From assembly GCA_002706685.1 (NCBI GenBank), contig PALV01000003.1, positions 113,016 to 177,015 on the forward strand: a stretch of 64,000 nt of DNA. Reading direction: 5' to 3'. A model generated the notes under the pieces. The model was not told where the DNA came from and searched no databases. It worked only from the letters and a program-made list of their open reading frames with translations. This document shows, piece after piece, positions 45,463-54,316 of the stretch. Each line of letters starts with the position of its first letter. The first letter of the stretch is position 1. The position numbers and the translations under genes were made by a program. This DNA is from Gammaproteobacteria bacterium. Its GTDB lineage: Bacteria > Pseudomonadota > Gammaproteobacteria > Pseudomonadales > Pseudohongiellaceae.

Positions 45463-46065
45463 TCATTCCTGCCCCACTGTCGCCAGTGCGGCGCCCGCAC
45501 CAAGATACAAACCGCCACTGAAGAGGCCTGTGGCGCGACTGCCTGGCAGAGATTTTAGTTTGCTTGCGATTTTGCTGCTGAGCAACGCATAAAGTGAGTC
45601 CAGTGTGATTGCCATCACCCAGAATAACGATGAAAGAACAGCAACCTGAGCAAGGTAGGATTGTTGAGGCGAGACAAACTGCGGCATGAACGCGCCAAAG
45701 AAAAGTATGGTCTTGGGGTTTGTCAGGGACACCCAGAACCCTCTGTTAAATGAGCCCAGCGCAGTAGGCGGCGTCATTGCCAAGCGTAACATCGAGGCTT
45801 TTAGCTGCCTGAAGCCAAGGTAGACCAGATAAGCCACACCCAGCCATTTAAGCCACTTCAGACCTTCGCTGATTGCATTGACGAACCAGGCTGTTCCCAG
45901 CGCGGCAACCAGTAACTGGACAATCATCGCTGCGCTAGTGCCCGCGACTGTCTGCAGGCCTCGTGACCTTCCATGCACCACGCTGGTGGTGATGATCACG
46001 ATCACATTGGGGCCCGGGACAATGATCAGGCCCAATGAGAGAAGGACAAATAGCGCCAGCTCCAT
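45463..46065 (-). CDS. LysE/RhtB-family exporter
   Basis: A 200-aa inner-membrane exporter with six helices. The signature near the N-terminus is GLIIVPGPNVIVIITTSVVHGRSRG, and NRGFWVSLTNPKTILFFGAF is the second conserved block. Family members export amino acids such as lysine, homoserine or threonine. The actual substrate is unknown. It begins 2 bp after the cupin gene. Confidence 0.92.
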   Translation of the reverse strand: MELALFVLLSLGLIIVPGPNVIVIITTSVVHGRSRGLQTVAGTSAAMIVQLLVAALGTAWFVNAISEGLKWLKWLGVAYLVYLGFRQLKASMLRLAMTPPTALGSFNRGFWVSLTNPKTILFFGAFMPQFVSPQQSYLAQVAVLSSLFWVMAITLDSLYALLSSKIASKLKSLPGSRATGLFSGGLYLGAGAALATVGQE

Positions 46066-46067
46066 GA

Positions 46068-46457
46068 TTACAACGCTCTGTTTTGAGTTTCCTGCCCGGG
46101 TGTAATAAAAAGCACCCGTGAGAACGCCGATGTTCTTGCAGTATGCCAGATGCCTTTTGGCACAATTACATACTGCCCGGGCTCCGACAGCTCAATCGTT
46201 TTGTCACCGCTCTCAGTTTGCAGATGAAATGTTGTCGCGCCGGCCATCAGCACGACGATTTCGTCGCCATGGGGATGCATCTCCCAGCTTGGCCAATCAG
46301 CATCAAACTCATGACAGGAGATCAAGTCGTGCCCTTCAAAGCTGCCGTAGGTCGTATCGAGTCGTTCATAAAGCCCCGGATCAAAGTGCTCTACTGTAGC
46401 AGCCTTGTCTGGGCTCAAGACAACAAAGTCTTTCAACAGATTCAGTGGCAGCTTCAT
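46068..46457 (-). CDS. Cupin-domain protein
   Basis: A 129-aa cupin. The metal-binding region is WEMHPHGDEIVVLMAGATTFHL followed by PGQYVIVPKGIWHTARTS. It sits two bases before a LysE exporter gene, so the two are probably co-transcribed and the cupin might sense or modify the exported compound, which is inference. Substrate unknown. Confidence 0.82.
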   Translation of the reverse strand: MKLPLNLLKDFVVLSPDKAATVEHFDPGLYERLDTTYGSFEGHDLISCHEFDADWPSWEMHPHGDEIVVLMAGATTFHLQTESGDKTIELSEPGQYVIVPKGIWHTARTSAFSRVLFITPGQETQNRAL

Positions 46458-46516
46458 TGGTTTATCATTGTTTAAGAAGTCTGATTATTGCCTGATCAAG
46501 CCAGGATTGGCCACTG

Positions 46517-46981
46517 TCACGCCTGATTGTAGGCTTTCTCAAGTGCCGCAACATCAATCTTCACCATCTCCATCATGGCGCCCATTACAGCCTGAACTTT
46601 TTCGGGGTTTGCGTCGTTGATCAACTCCATGAAGCGCCTGGGCACTATCTGCCATGTCAGTCCGAACTGGTCCGTAATCCAACCGCACTGCATAGGCGTG
46701 GCGCCCGCATCGATCAACTTGTTCCAGTAATTATCAAGCTCCGCCTGATCTTCGCAGTCCACATAAAGTGAGAATCCCTGGGAGAAGCTGAAGTAGGAAC
46801 CTCCGGCCTGATAGCCCATGAAGGACTGCCCACCGATGTCGAACTCTGCCGAGTTGATGGGGCCATCCTCCCCGTTGCGTGCCACTTTCCGGACTCGGGA
46901 ATCCGGAAAAGTTTCAGTATAGAAGGTGATCGCCTCTTCAAGACGATCGTTAAACATCAAAAACGGCGTCACTTTAGCCAT
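46517..46981 (-). CDS. PhnB-like VOC-family protein
   Basis: A 154-aa VOC-fold protein of the PhnB/3-demethylubiquinone-methyltransferase-like type. It has VTPFLMFNDRLEEAITFYTE at the start and QCGWITDQFGLTWQIVPRRF near the end. The function is uncertain despite the family name. An AAAGGAG site 8 bp upstream decides the start at 46981 over an upstream ATG at 47008. Confidence 0.87.
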   Translation of the reverse strand: MAKVTPFLMFNDRLEEAITFYTETFPDSRVRKVARNGEDGPINSAEFDIGGQSFMGYQAGGSYFSFSQGFSLYVDCEDQAELDNYWNKLIDAGATPMQCGWITDQFGLTWQIVPRRFMELINDANPEKVQAVMGAMMEMVKIDVAALEKAYNQA

Positions 46982-47052
46982 GGTTACAGCTCCTTTGTGT
47001 TGGTTCACCTGTAGTCGTCCGTGACAGACTGATTTCGACAGGCGCTTCCCTG

Positions 47053-48606
47053 TTATTTACCCGGATAGATCGATTCGACACCTGAATAGCGTACTCCCGA
47101 CAGCAATGCCATATCCCGGTTCCAGGTTGCCAGATCCTCCGTATTAAACTTGCTGAGCGAATCATGCCCACAGGCACGCGCCATTACCTGCATCAATTCT
47201 ACCGAGGCTCGCAGAAAGTTATTGAGCCGCTTTGCAGAGGCGTCGACATCGAGGCGTTTGCGCAGGTCCTCGCGTTGCGTCGCGATTCCTGCCGGGCAAT
47301 TATTGGTGTTGCACATTCTTGCGCCGACACAGCCGATCGCCTGAATGGCACTGTTTGCCAGTGCCACACCGTCAGCACCCAGGGCCATCGCCTTCACAAA
47401 ATCAATCGGCACACGCAAGCCACCTGTGATAATCAGCGTCACGCGGCCGCTGGCCTTTTGGGCGTCCAGATAGCGGCGTGCACGGGCCAGGGCCGGAATG
47501 GTTGGAACGCTGATGTGGTCGCGGAACATTTCCGGCGCAGCCCCCGTCGCGCCACCACGACCATCCAGAATAATGTAGTCGGCGCCTGCGTCCAGCGCAA
47601 ATTGAATATCACGTTCGATATGATTGGCGCTCAGTTTGAAGCCAACCGGTATGCCACCGGTAATCTCACGCACGCGGCCAGCAAAGCGTGCAAAATCCCT
47701 GACAGTGGACAGATCCTTGAAAGTGGGCGGTGACACTGCAGCTTCGCCTTCCGGAATCCCGCGTACCTCGGAGATCTTTCCCTTGTTCTTGATACCCGGC
47801 AAGTGTCCACCGGTCCCGGTCTTCGCCCCCTGGCCACCCTTAAAATGGAAGCTCTGTACCTTCTCCAGCAGCTCTTCCTTGTAACCAAACTGGGCACTGG
47901 CAAGCTCATAAAAATAACGTGAGTTCGCTGCCTGTTCCTCGGGCAACATACCGCCTTCACCCGAACAGATGCCAGTCCCGGCGAGCTCCGCACCTTTGGC
48001 CAGGGCAATCTTCGCCTCCTCTGACAGAGCGCCAAAACTCATGTCAGAAACAAACAGGGGAATTTTTAGTACGAGTGGTTTTTTGGCTTCAGGCCCTATC
48101 ACCAGTTCAGTCGCTACCGAGGCATCTTCCATCAGTGGTTTGGTGGCCATCTGCGCGACCATTAACTGCAGGTCATCCCAATGGGGTAAAGTGTGCCGCG
48201 GCACACCCATCGCGGTCATCGGGCCATGGTGGCCCATTTTGGACAGACCCTCGCGCGCCAGCTGATGAATAAATTCGACGGTGGGTTCTTCTTTGGTAGC
48301 TTTAGGAGCCGGGGCCTCGGACCTGGATTCTGAGGCGCCGGGACCTTCCTTGCCAACCTGCTCCGACGTGAACTGCTTGTGCGTGCCATCACAGAACGGC
48401 GCATTGGCGGTATGCTTGCATCGGCACAAATAGGCGTCGCCGCTTTCTTCTGCTTTAAAGGCTTTGGGTTTGAAATCCGTCCCTTTGTGGGACCCATCAC
48501 AGAACGGCTGATCCTTGGAACGCCCGCACATGCAAAAATAATATTCGGAACCCTCTTTGAGTTCGACTTTGATTGGCTTGTTGTCAGCGATGATCGGGTT
48601 GCTCAT
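47053..48606 (-). CDS. Double CDGSH iron-sulfur domain fused to glutamate synthase-like flavoenzyme
   Basis: A 517-aa fusion. Two CDGSH iron-sulfur motifs occupy about residues 20-85 (CMCGRSKDQPFCDGSHKG, then CRCKHTANAPFCDGTHKQ), each a C-x-C...C...H site for a 2Fe-2S cluster. From about 125 on it is an FMN-binding glutamate-synthase (GltB central-type) barrel with CVGARMCNTNNCPAGIATQ, the 3Fe-4S cluster cysteines. No glutaminase domain is present, so ammonia or another donor would be used. GGGAG supports the start at 48606. Confidence 0.9.
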   Translation of the reverse strand: MSNPIIADNKPIKVELKEGSEYYFCMCGRSKDQPFCDGSHKGTDFKPKAFKAEESGDAYLCRCKHTANAPFCDGTHKQFTSEQVGKEGPGASESRSEAPAPKATKEEPTVEFIHQLAREGLSKMGHHGPMTAMGVPRHTLPHWDDLQLMVAQMATKPLMEDASVATELVIGPEAKKPLVLKIPLFVSDMSFGALSEEAKIALAKGAELAGTGICSGEGGMLPEEQAANSRYFYELASAQFGYKEELLEKVQSFHFKGGQGAKTGTGGHLPGIKNKGKISEVRGIPEGEAAVSPPTFKDLSTVRDFARFAGRVREITGGIPVGFKLSANHIERDIQFALDAGADYIILDGRGGATGAAPEMFRDHISVPTIPALARARRYLDAQKASGRVTLIITGGLRVPIDFVKAMALGADGVALANSAIQAIGCVGARMCNTNNCPAGIATQREDLRKRLDVDASAKRLNNFLRASVELMQVMARACGHDSLSKFNTEDLATWNRDMALLSGVRYSGVESIYPGK

Positions 48607-48724
48607 AAGGAAGCTCCCTGTATTGCACATGGGTTGCTCAAACAGATGACTCAGACTACAGCTCTGTCAGCCAGTTTGAGGTCTTGTCTCTCAATTTCTT
48701 ACGCACGCCAGCAAGAAAAAGATG

Positions 48725-49435
48725 TCAGCTGCCGGTACCCTCGCGGCTCAAGACCCAGAGCTCATCAACCTCGCGAAAACCCAGATGTTGAGCCAGCTTT
48801 ATAGAGGCAGGGTTACTTTGTAGCGCCCCCCACACTGCCGTTTTGCCGCGCGTCTCCATAATGCCCATGAGCGCGGTGACTGCAGAAGCAGCAAAGCCTC
48901 GGCGTCGATGGCTTTCCAGGGTATCAATGGAGATGTCCCACAGGGCTTCAGTTTCGGACGCTACGTAAGCGAATGCAACGGGCAAAGAACCATCGAAAGC
49001 GGCCACCACCGGAACCTTGTCGCCCAACACATCACAGACTTCTTCCTTGAGACCGTCAGGAAGGTGTTCCAGCAGGGCTGCATCTGTTTGCTCGATCCGG
49101 CGGCAATCGTGCCGGATAGTCTGAGGTAGCTCAGCTGGCGAGGTGAATATGGTGGCGATCTCAGCCCGAAAGCCCTTCAGCACCTGGCTTGCCTGTGCGA
49201 CGTTTTCCGCAAACGCCAGTAACTCAGACACATCCCCGGCCGCACGTAGCAGCTGCGTAGGATCTACCCGACCAACCACAGAGCCTATATCGTCTTCGGT
49301 GCTCCAGACAATGAACCCATCCTGGGTCGGATTCTCCAGGACCAGTGATTGATCTGAGGCCAAAAGATCGCGCGTTTCCACCCAGCGGGGCTCGTCTGCC
49401 AGGCGCAGAAGGTATTTCTGCTTCACGTCACGCAT
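48725..49435 (-). CDS. GNAT N-acetyltransferase with N-terminal extension
   Basis: A 236-aa protein. The GNAT domain is C-terminal (about 125-225), with WDISIDTLESHRRRGFAASA at the acetyl-CoA site and ALQSNPASIKLAQHLGF after it. The first 120 residues form a separate domain without a recognised family. The substrate is unknown. It is 18 bp upstream of nothing on its 5' side except the glycosylase stop, so it likely shares that message. Confidence 0.82.
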   Translation of the reverse strand: MRDVKQKYLLRLADEPRWVETRDLLASDQSLVLENPTQDGFIVWSTEDDIGSVVGRVDPTQLLRAAGDVSELLAFAENVAQASQVLKGFRAEIATIFTSPAELPQTIRHDCRRIEQTDAALLEHLPDGLKEEVCDVLGDKVPVVAAFDGSLPVAFAYVASETEALWDISIDTLESHRRRGFAASAVTALMGIMETRGKTAVWGALQSNPASIKLAQHLGFREVDELWVLSREGTGS

Positions 49436-49453
49436 GCCATGAAACTCCCTGAA

Positions 49454-50566
49454 TCAGGCCCTGTCCAGCAACAGAAAACGTGCCAGACGAGTCTGCTCAT
49501 CTTCTAGCGCTGATGTAAACGCTGTATCTCTTGGAGAATACCCTGTGACATACCCGGGCTCCAACACCAACTGCCCGTCGCGGATGGCTGCATTGGCCCA
49601 GCCGATGACCTGACCGCGCCACAGCATCGGTAATGCGTAATAACCACGCACCCGCTTTGGCGCCGGTGTGTAGGCCTCGAAGCGGTAGGCCCAAGCCCAG
49701 AACCGCTCAAAGCGATCACGATCCCAGACGATGGGGTCGAAGGGCGCCAGGAGTCTCAACTCATCATCCAGCACGTCGTCACCCGCAAAGCGGCGCGCAG
49801 CAGGGTTGTCGCCGGGCGGCCAGAACCAGCTGCTGCCGTCCACTGTGGCTTGTGGCAAACGAGCCCTGGCTCGCGCGAGAGCCTCACCACGTCGCTCGCG
49901 CCACTGCGGAACTGCCGAGGAACACACGCTGCTTATCAGACGGCCCAGCGTAGCCGCAGGCAGTGGGGCATATTTCGCCACCGCGACGTCAATCAATGCA
50001 TCCAGCACCGTATCTGGATCAACTGGCACTTGTGCCTCAGTCAAAGACGGCGCATACAGACGCACGCCAGCCTCACGACGCGCCACACGCAGCAGGCCCC
50101 GATAGTGCATACCATCAAGCAGCTGCGTACTGGCGCGGCTGTTGCCTCCGAACCAGTTTTTTGTGGTGCCATGCTGAAAGGCCGCGTCCACCTCGCGCGG
50201 ATGCACAACACCACCGCTCTTCACAAATTCCAGCACCGCCTGCGCCTGATCCCAACGTGCAGGTGACCACTCCTTGCGCGCCGCGCGCGGATGCATCAGC
50301 TGCTGCGTATTGCGCGGCAAGATACCGTAGTTAACAAAGAAGTCTTCCTCAACAGCCAGCCGCGGATACCGGACCTCCAGGTCGCCGGCATGGTAGTCGA
50401 CAACACGATGGCGCAACGTCAGATCCTGGGCTCGAGCAGGGGCACGTATCGGGTCAAGTTGCACAAAGCCCAGCTTGGTAATTGCACGAGAAAGGGTGGT
50501 CGGTTTAAAAAGACTACGGGAAATTGCGTAGCGGCGCAGATGATCTATGGTGAGGGGCGGTGCCAT
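49454..50566 (-). CDS. YcaQ/AlkZ-family winged-helix DNA glycosylase
   Basis: A 370-aa protein of the winged helix-turn-helix YcaQ/AlkZ family. It starts IDHLRRYAISRSLFKPTTLS, then LGFVQLDPIRAPARAQDLTL, where QLD corresponds to the family's catalytic Q-x-D/Q motif. The C-terminal part (ALPMLWRGQVIGWANAAI) is typical. E. coli YcaQ unhooks interstrand DNA crosslinks; this member's lesion range is unknown. AGGAT lies about 5 bp before the ATG. Confidence 0.88.
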   Translation of the reverse strand: MAPPLTIDHLRRYAISRSLFKPTTLSRAITKLGFVQLDPIRAPARAQDLTLRHRVVDYHAGDLEVRYPRLAVEEDFFVNYGILPRNTQQLMHPRAARKEWSPARWDQAQAVLEFVKSGGVVHPREVDAAFQHGTTKNWFGGNSRASTQLLDGMHYRGLLRVARREAGVRLYAPSLTEAQVPVDPDTVLDALIDVAVAKYAPLPAATLGRLISSVCSSAVPQWRERRGEALARARARLPQATVDGSSWFWPPGDNPAARRFAGDDVLDDELRLLAPFDPIVWDRDRFERFWAWAYRFEAYTPAPKRVRGYYALPMLWRGQVIGWANAAIRDGQLVLEPGYVTGYSPRDTAFTSALEDEQTRLARFLLLDRA

Positions 50567-50667
50567 GCTTATCCTGAGCCGTCAAGGGAATTGAGCTATT
50601 GTTTAGCTTGCGTCCAGGCAAACGCAACACATCTCTGATGTACTCATGGCGAGTGTGCCTGCGATTG

Positions 50668-51006
50668 TTATATTGGTTGCAGCAAAGCTGAAGGCAGCCA
50701 GCCATGTCTTCCTTCGTTATCCAGGCACCAGGCCCAGCCATCGAGCTGTTTGATTAATTCCACGCTCTCTCCGGCTTCCGCGCTGAGCTCTTGGGCCGAG
50801 TATTGCGTTGTCGCAATAGCATCATTCGGCCCTGAGCTGACGAGATATTTCAAAGGCGCCCAGCCAGTATTGCCATCTGCCGTCGTTACCCTGATCCAAC
50901 CAGGGTACTCGTCATCCATCTCCCCAAGACTGACAGCCTCACCGACCTCAAATGAGATCGGCTTGGGGTAGGCTGATTGGTACGGTTTTAAGACTTTAGC
51001 TTTCAC
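50668..51006 (-). CDS. Two-SH3-domain protein
   Basis: A 112-aa protein with two SH3-type variant domains (about 2-57 and 63-112), each ending in a WAPLKYL or WLPSALLQ strand. The domains bind proline-rich or peptide ligands in other proteins. There is no signal peptide, so it seems cytosolic. The start is GTG at 51006. The function is unknown. Confidence 0.72.
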   Translation of the reverse strand: MKAKVLKPYQSAYPKPISFEVGEAVSLGEMDDEYPGWIRVTTADGNTGWAPLKYLVSSGPNDAIATTQYSAQELSAEAGESVELIKQLDGWAWCLDNEGRHGWLPSALLQPI

Positions 51007-51019
51007 AGGGAGTGTCGTA

Positions 51020-52651
51020 TTAGGCCAGATTCAGGACTCGCTGCATCACCTGTCTGCGTTCACGGATCGGGTCTTCGACTACCTGGCTCTCATTATTCAG
51101 CACCATGACCTGACGCGATGCGCCCGTATAGACAGGCCAGTCAGGAAGTTTGCCAGTATCGGGGTTGCCGCTACGTGCGAAGGAAATCCAGCTGTCGCTG
51201 ATCTTGTCCGCCATCGCACGCTCTTCGGCAGTGCCGGTTGTGAATCCATAAACGGTGCGCTCAGCGTGAGTGTTGTCAAAGACAAATGGAATATCCAGCG
51301 CATGGGGCGTCATCAGACGACCATCAAGCGTTTGGGTTTCCCAGGTCAGATAGTATGAGCGTACAGGCGCAGCATTCAGTGCAGCACGACGTTCAGCAAT
51401 AACCGTACAGGGCACCACATAAGCGCGATCGCTGACAATCAGGAAGAACAGTTCGCTGGGCGATGCATCCGGCTCGGCGCTACGATACACATCAACAACT
51501 TCACGGGTCATGTCTCCCAGTATTGACTGGAGGCGCTGCATCATTGTGGCTTCGTCAAGGTTAAAGGCTTCCGTGTCGCCTCGCATCTGCAGGGTCAGCT
51601 CTGTGCGATTGGCACCCACGATCAGGGGCACATCCGGATTCACGGCAGAGGCAGTCGGGTGAAACGGTGAAGCCGGCAGCGCATCGCCATCCACAACCGG
51701 CGCAAAACTGCTGGTTCGTGAAATGGCCTGATAGGCGGCGATAATACGTTCGACCGGGGCGTTCTGCAGGCCCTGCATATCACCGGTTTGCAGACCCAGT
51801 TGCTCAAATAGCGAGGTAGCCTGACGTGTGCCGGCTTCCGCCGAGGCCAGACGAATGGTGGGTCCGCTTTGAATCACTGCACGGTGAAACAGCCCTTTGG
51901 CGGCAGGCATGGCCAGCAATGTCCCGACCTTGCGACCACCGCCGGACTCACCAAAGATCATCACGTTGTCCGGGTCGCCACCAAACTGTTCAATATTGCG
52001 TTGCACCCACTGCAGTGCCGCGACCAGATCCAGCATACCTGCTGTGCCGGCATGCGCAAACGGCTCGCCACCCAGTTCCGCCAGATGTGTAAAGCCCATG
52101 ATATTGAGGCGATGATTGACAGTGACGACAACCACGTCACCACGATTACAAAGATTGGTGCCGTCGTAGCTGGGGCTGGAGCCGCTGAGGCTGGTAAAAC
52201 CACCGCCGTGACACCAGAACATCACCGGCCGCTTTCGGTTGCTATTGGCTTCCGGCGTCCAGACATTGATTACCAGACAGTCTTCACTCTGACCCGCTGC
52301 CAGCTGGCCGTCGCTACCCAGTGTTTGTGGTGCTGTGGGTCCGTACTCGACCGATTCGCGGATACCCGTCCAGGCAGTCGCCGGCTGCGGCGGACGGAAG
52401 CGGTTCTCTCGCGCTGTGGACGCTCCATACGGTATGCCCTTGAACACGCTCACCCCTTCATTGACGTAACCACGCACCCTGCCCGTGTCGATCTCCACCA
52501 CCGATGAGGGTGAGCTTTGCGCGGCAACACGGGCGGGCAACCACAGTCCACTGGCACCGATAGCACCAACGGCACCCAGCTGCATGGATTGACGCAAGAA
52601 CCGGCGACGGCTCTGCAGGCTTGGGGTTTGTCCGCGTGATGATCCTGTCAT
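51020..52651 (-). CDS. Tat-exported type-B carboxylesterase
   Basis: A 543-aa serine esterase of the carboxylesterase/lipase (type B) family. An N-terminal Tat signal has the twin arginine SRRRFLRQSMQLG. The catalytic serine is in VMIFGESGGGRKVGTLLAMP, and the oxyanion loop is MFWCHGGGFTSLSGSS. The C-terminal HALDIPFVFDN carries the catalytic His. It should act in the periplasm or outside on esters. The start at 52651 is an ATG; a TTG at 52669 is less likely. Confidence 0.92.
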   Translation of the reverse strand: MTGSSRGQTPSLQSRRRFLRQSMQLGAVGAIGASGLWLPARVAAQSSPSSVVEIDTGRVRGYVNEGVSVFKGIPYGASTARENRFRPPQPATAWTGIRESVEYGPTAPQTLGSDGQLAAGQSEDCLVINVWTPEANSNRKRPVMFWCHGGGFTSLSGSSPSYDGTNLCNRGDVVVVTVNHRLNIMGFTHLAELGGEPFAHAGTAGMLDLVAALQWVQRNIEQFGGDPDNVMIFGESGGGRKVGTLLAMPAAKGLFHRAVIQSGPTIRLASAEAGTRQATSLFEQLGLQTGDMQGLQNAPVERIIAAYQAISRTSSFAPVVDGDALPASPFHPTASAVNPDVPLIVGANRTELTLQMRGDTEAFNLDEATMMQRLQSILGDMTREVVDVYRSAEPDASPSELFFLIVSDRAYVVPCTVIAERRAALNAAPVRSYYLTWETQTLDGRLMTPHALDIPFVFDNTHAERTVYGFTTGTAEERAMADKISDSWISFARSGNPDTGKLPDWPVYTGASRQVMVLNNESQVVEDPIRERRQVMQRVLNLA

Positions 52652-52745
52652 GATGAGAGTCCCAGTCAAAATTACTTATCTAGCATTCCGAATCCGAGAT
52701 TACAATAGGGTTCCGGCAGCTTGCTGGAAGGGCGAGATGAGGCCG

Positions 52746-53093
52746 TCACTCCGACCATACCGCGTATTCATTGCCGCTTGGGTCTGTGAAATGAAACCGA
52801 CGACCACCTGGAAATGAGAATATGGGTTTGACGACCTTGCCGCCGGCGTTTTTAACATTGCCAAGCGACGTCTCAAGATCTGTACTGTACAGAACCACCA
52901 ATGCACTCCCGGTTTCCGTTGTGGCGCGCAATGCCGATTTGTAGAAACCGCCATCAAGCCCCGCACCGGAGATGGCCGCATAGTCAGGGCCGTAGTCGAT
53001 AAACTCCCAACCAAATGCTTTGGCAAAGAATTGCTTGGTGCCTTCGATATCCGTGGCTGGAAGTTCAATATAATTGATTTTCTCTGTCGCCAT
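52746..53093 (-). CDS. VOC-family protein
   Basis: A 115-aa VOC-fold protein. It has KINYIELPATDIEGTKQFFA at the start and FSFPGGRRFHFTDPSGNEYA near the end, as in small glyoxalase-like proteins. A clear AGGAGA site lies before the ATG at 53093. Substrate unknown. It is 9 bp downstream of the ABM remnant, so the pair was once an operon. Confidence 0.87.
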   Translation of the reverse strand: MATEKINYIELPATDIEGTKQFFAKAFGWEFIDYGPDYAAISGAGLDGGFYKSALRATTETGSALVVLYSTDLETSLGNVKNAGGKVVKPIFSFPGGRRFHFTDPSGNEYAVWSE

Positions 53094-53102
53094 TTTGTTC
53101 TC

Positions 53103-53297
53103 CTAGGCCTCACCGTGTGTGACCATCGTGTAGTGCTCTACTGTGGGAAGCGGATCATAGAAGTGATGAAGCAACGAACGCCACTGCTGGTACTGTTGTG
53201 AACCACGAAACCCAATCGTATGGTCTTCCAGTTTCTCCCAGTTGACCATCAGGATATACCGGCTGGAATTCTCCAGGCGCAAATGAATAACTGCGGG
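53103..53297 (-). pseudogene. N-terminally truncated antibiotic-biosynthesis-monooxygenase (ABM) gene
   Basis: On the minus strand a 65-codon frame reads SSRYILMVNWEKLEDHTIGF then FYDPLPTVEHYTMV and ends in TAG. These are the last strands of an ABM-domain protein, normally about 100 residues. An in-frame stop at 53298-53300 precedes it and there is no start codon, so the first 35-45 residues are gone. The neighbouring acetyltransferase gene ends only 43 bp away, which marks the break. Confidence 0.68.
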
Positions 53298-53342
53298 CTA
53301 TACCCCTGAAAGACTTTACCAAGACTACATTACAAAGCTTAA

Positions 53343-53822
53343 CTACAACTCCTTAAAATACCGGGCGACTGGCCATGAAACGTAACCTTGAGATTCATAT
53401 GCTTTTCTTGCGGGCTCGTGACCTGAATCGCCGACCGTTTCGACCATGATCATTTTCATGCCGTTCTTTTTGACATATGACTCAGCATATTGCAGAAGCA
53501 ATCTTCCTATGCCCTGCTGTTGATGCTCGGGAGAAACAGCAATAATAGTCACCTCACCCATTCTATCTTCCGGATGGATTGCTGCCCCTACAAAACCAAG
53601 CAGTGAGTCATTTTCAATCGCCAGCCATATTTCTCCAGGGTTGCTGTCCAAAAGTTCACCAACGTCTGAAGCCTGCCGAATCTCCCAGCCTTGGGGCCAG
53701 AAGTTTTCATAGACAAACCCGGGCACCTCAGACCTGGTTTTTGGAAATACTGGACCCCATGCGCTCAGGGTCAGGTCTATCACCTGCTCCCTGAATGATT
53801 CACTATAAGGAATAATTTTCAT
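53343..53822 (-). CDS. GNAT N-acetyltransferase
   Basis: A 159-aa acetyltransferase. It shows VIDLTLSAWGPVFPKTRSEV near the start and VSPEHQQQGIGRLLLQYAES at the acetyl-CoA site. GGGAT lies about 5 bp before the ATG. The substrate is unknown. It ends next to the ABM remnant. Confidence 0.88.
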   Translation of the reverse strand: MKIIPYSESFREQVIDLTLSAWGPVFPKTRSEVPGFVYENFWPQGWEIRQASDVGELLDSNPGEIWLAIENDSLLGFVGAAIHPEDRMGEVTIIAVSPEHQQQGIGRLLLQYAESYVKKNGMKMIMVETVGDSGHEPARKAYESQGYVSWPVARYFKEL

Positions 53823-53864
53823 ACTGATCCCGCTGGCAAATGGTAGATCTCGCCTGATAATAGC

Positions 53865-54266
53865 TTACTCCGGCAGTTCCTTGAACTTTGGTACATCACC
53901 AAGCGCATCACTCCATGGCGAACTGCTAGAGGTAAAGATATGCGCGTTTGGCAACACATCCACTTCCGTGTCCAGACACCCGGCAGGAACGACGACCAGG
54001 CTGGCAAGTTGAACGCTTGGCAGTGCGGAACCACAGAACTTACAGAAGCTTTTATGGTGGCGGGTACCCGGAAGAGTGTAGGAAGTCACGGCCTCTGCGC
54101 CGGCAAGCCAGCTAAGTTCAGCCGACTGCGAGAATAAATTCGCAGCATGGGCAGAACCCGTATCTTTTTGACAGTGCTTGCAATGGCAAAGGTAAAAGCT
54201 GTCAAAGCCTCCACGGACTTCAAATTTTACGGTGCCGCAAAGGCAGGACCCTTCATGTCTGGTCAT
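53865..54266 (-). CDS. GFA-family zinc-binding protein
   Basis: A 133-aa protein of the glutathione-dependent formaldehyde-activating (GFA, DUF636) family. Zinc-binding cysteines appear in GSCLCGTVKF, LCHCKHCQKDTGS and SFCKFCGSALPS. Members are named for one enzyme that binds S-hydroxymethylglutathione, but most have unknown roles. AAAGGA lies 6-8 bp before the ATG. Confidence 0.9.
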   Translation of the reverse strand: MTRHEGSCLCGTVKFEVRGGFDSFYLCHCKHCQKDTGSAHAANLFSQSAELSWLAGAEAVTSYTLPGTRHHKSFCKFCGSALPSVQLASLVVVPAGCLDTEVDVLPNAHIFTSSSSPWSDALGDVPKFKELPE

Positions 54267-54316
54267 GGGATTCCTTTCTGCTTTTTACAGATGACACACC
54301 GATGGCGCCCTTCATG

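Noticed and set aside
47164..47733. 189-codon plus-strand frame inside the CDGSH-glutamate synthase gene
   Set aside because: Antisense shadow with no family signature; the minus-strand frame has intact iron-sulfur and FMN motifs.
52700..53113. 137-codon frame overlapping the VOC gene on the same strand
   Set aside because: It is out of frame with the recognisable VOC protein and matches no family.
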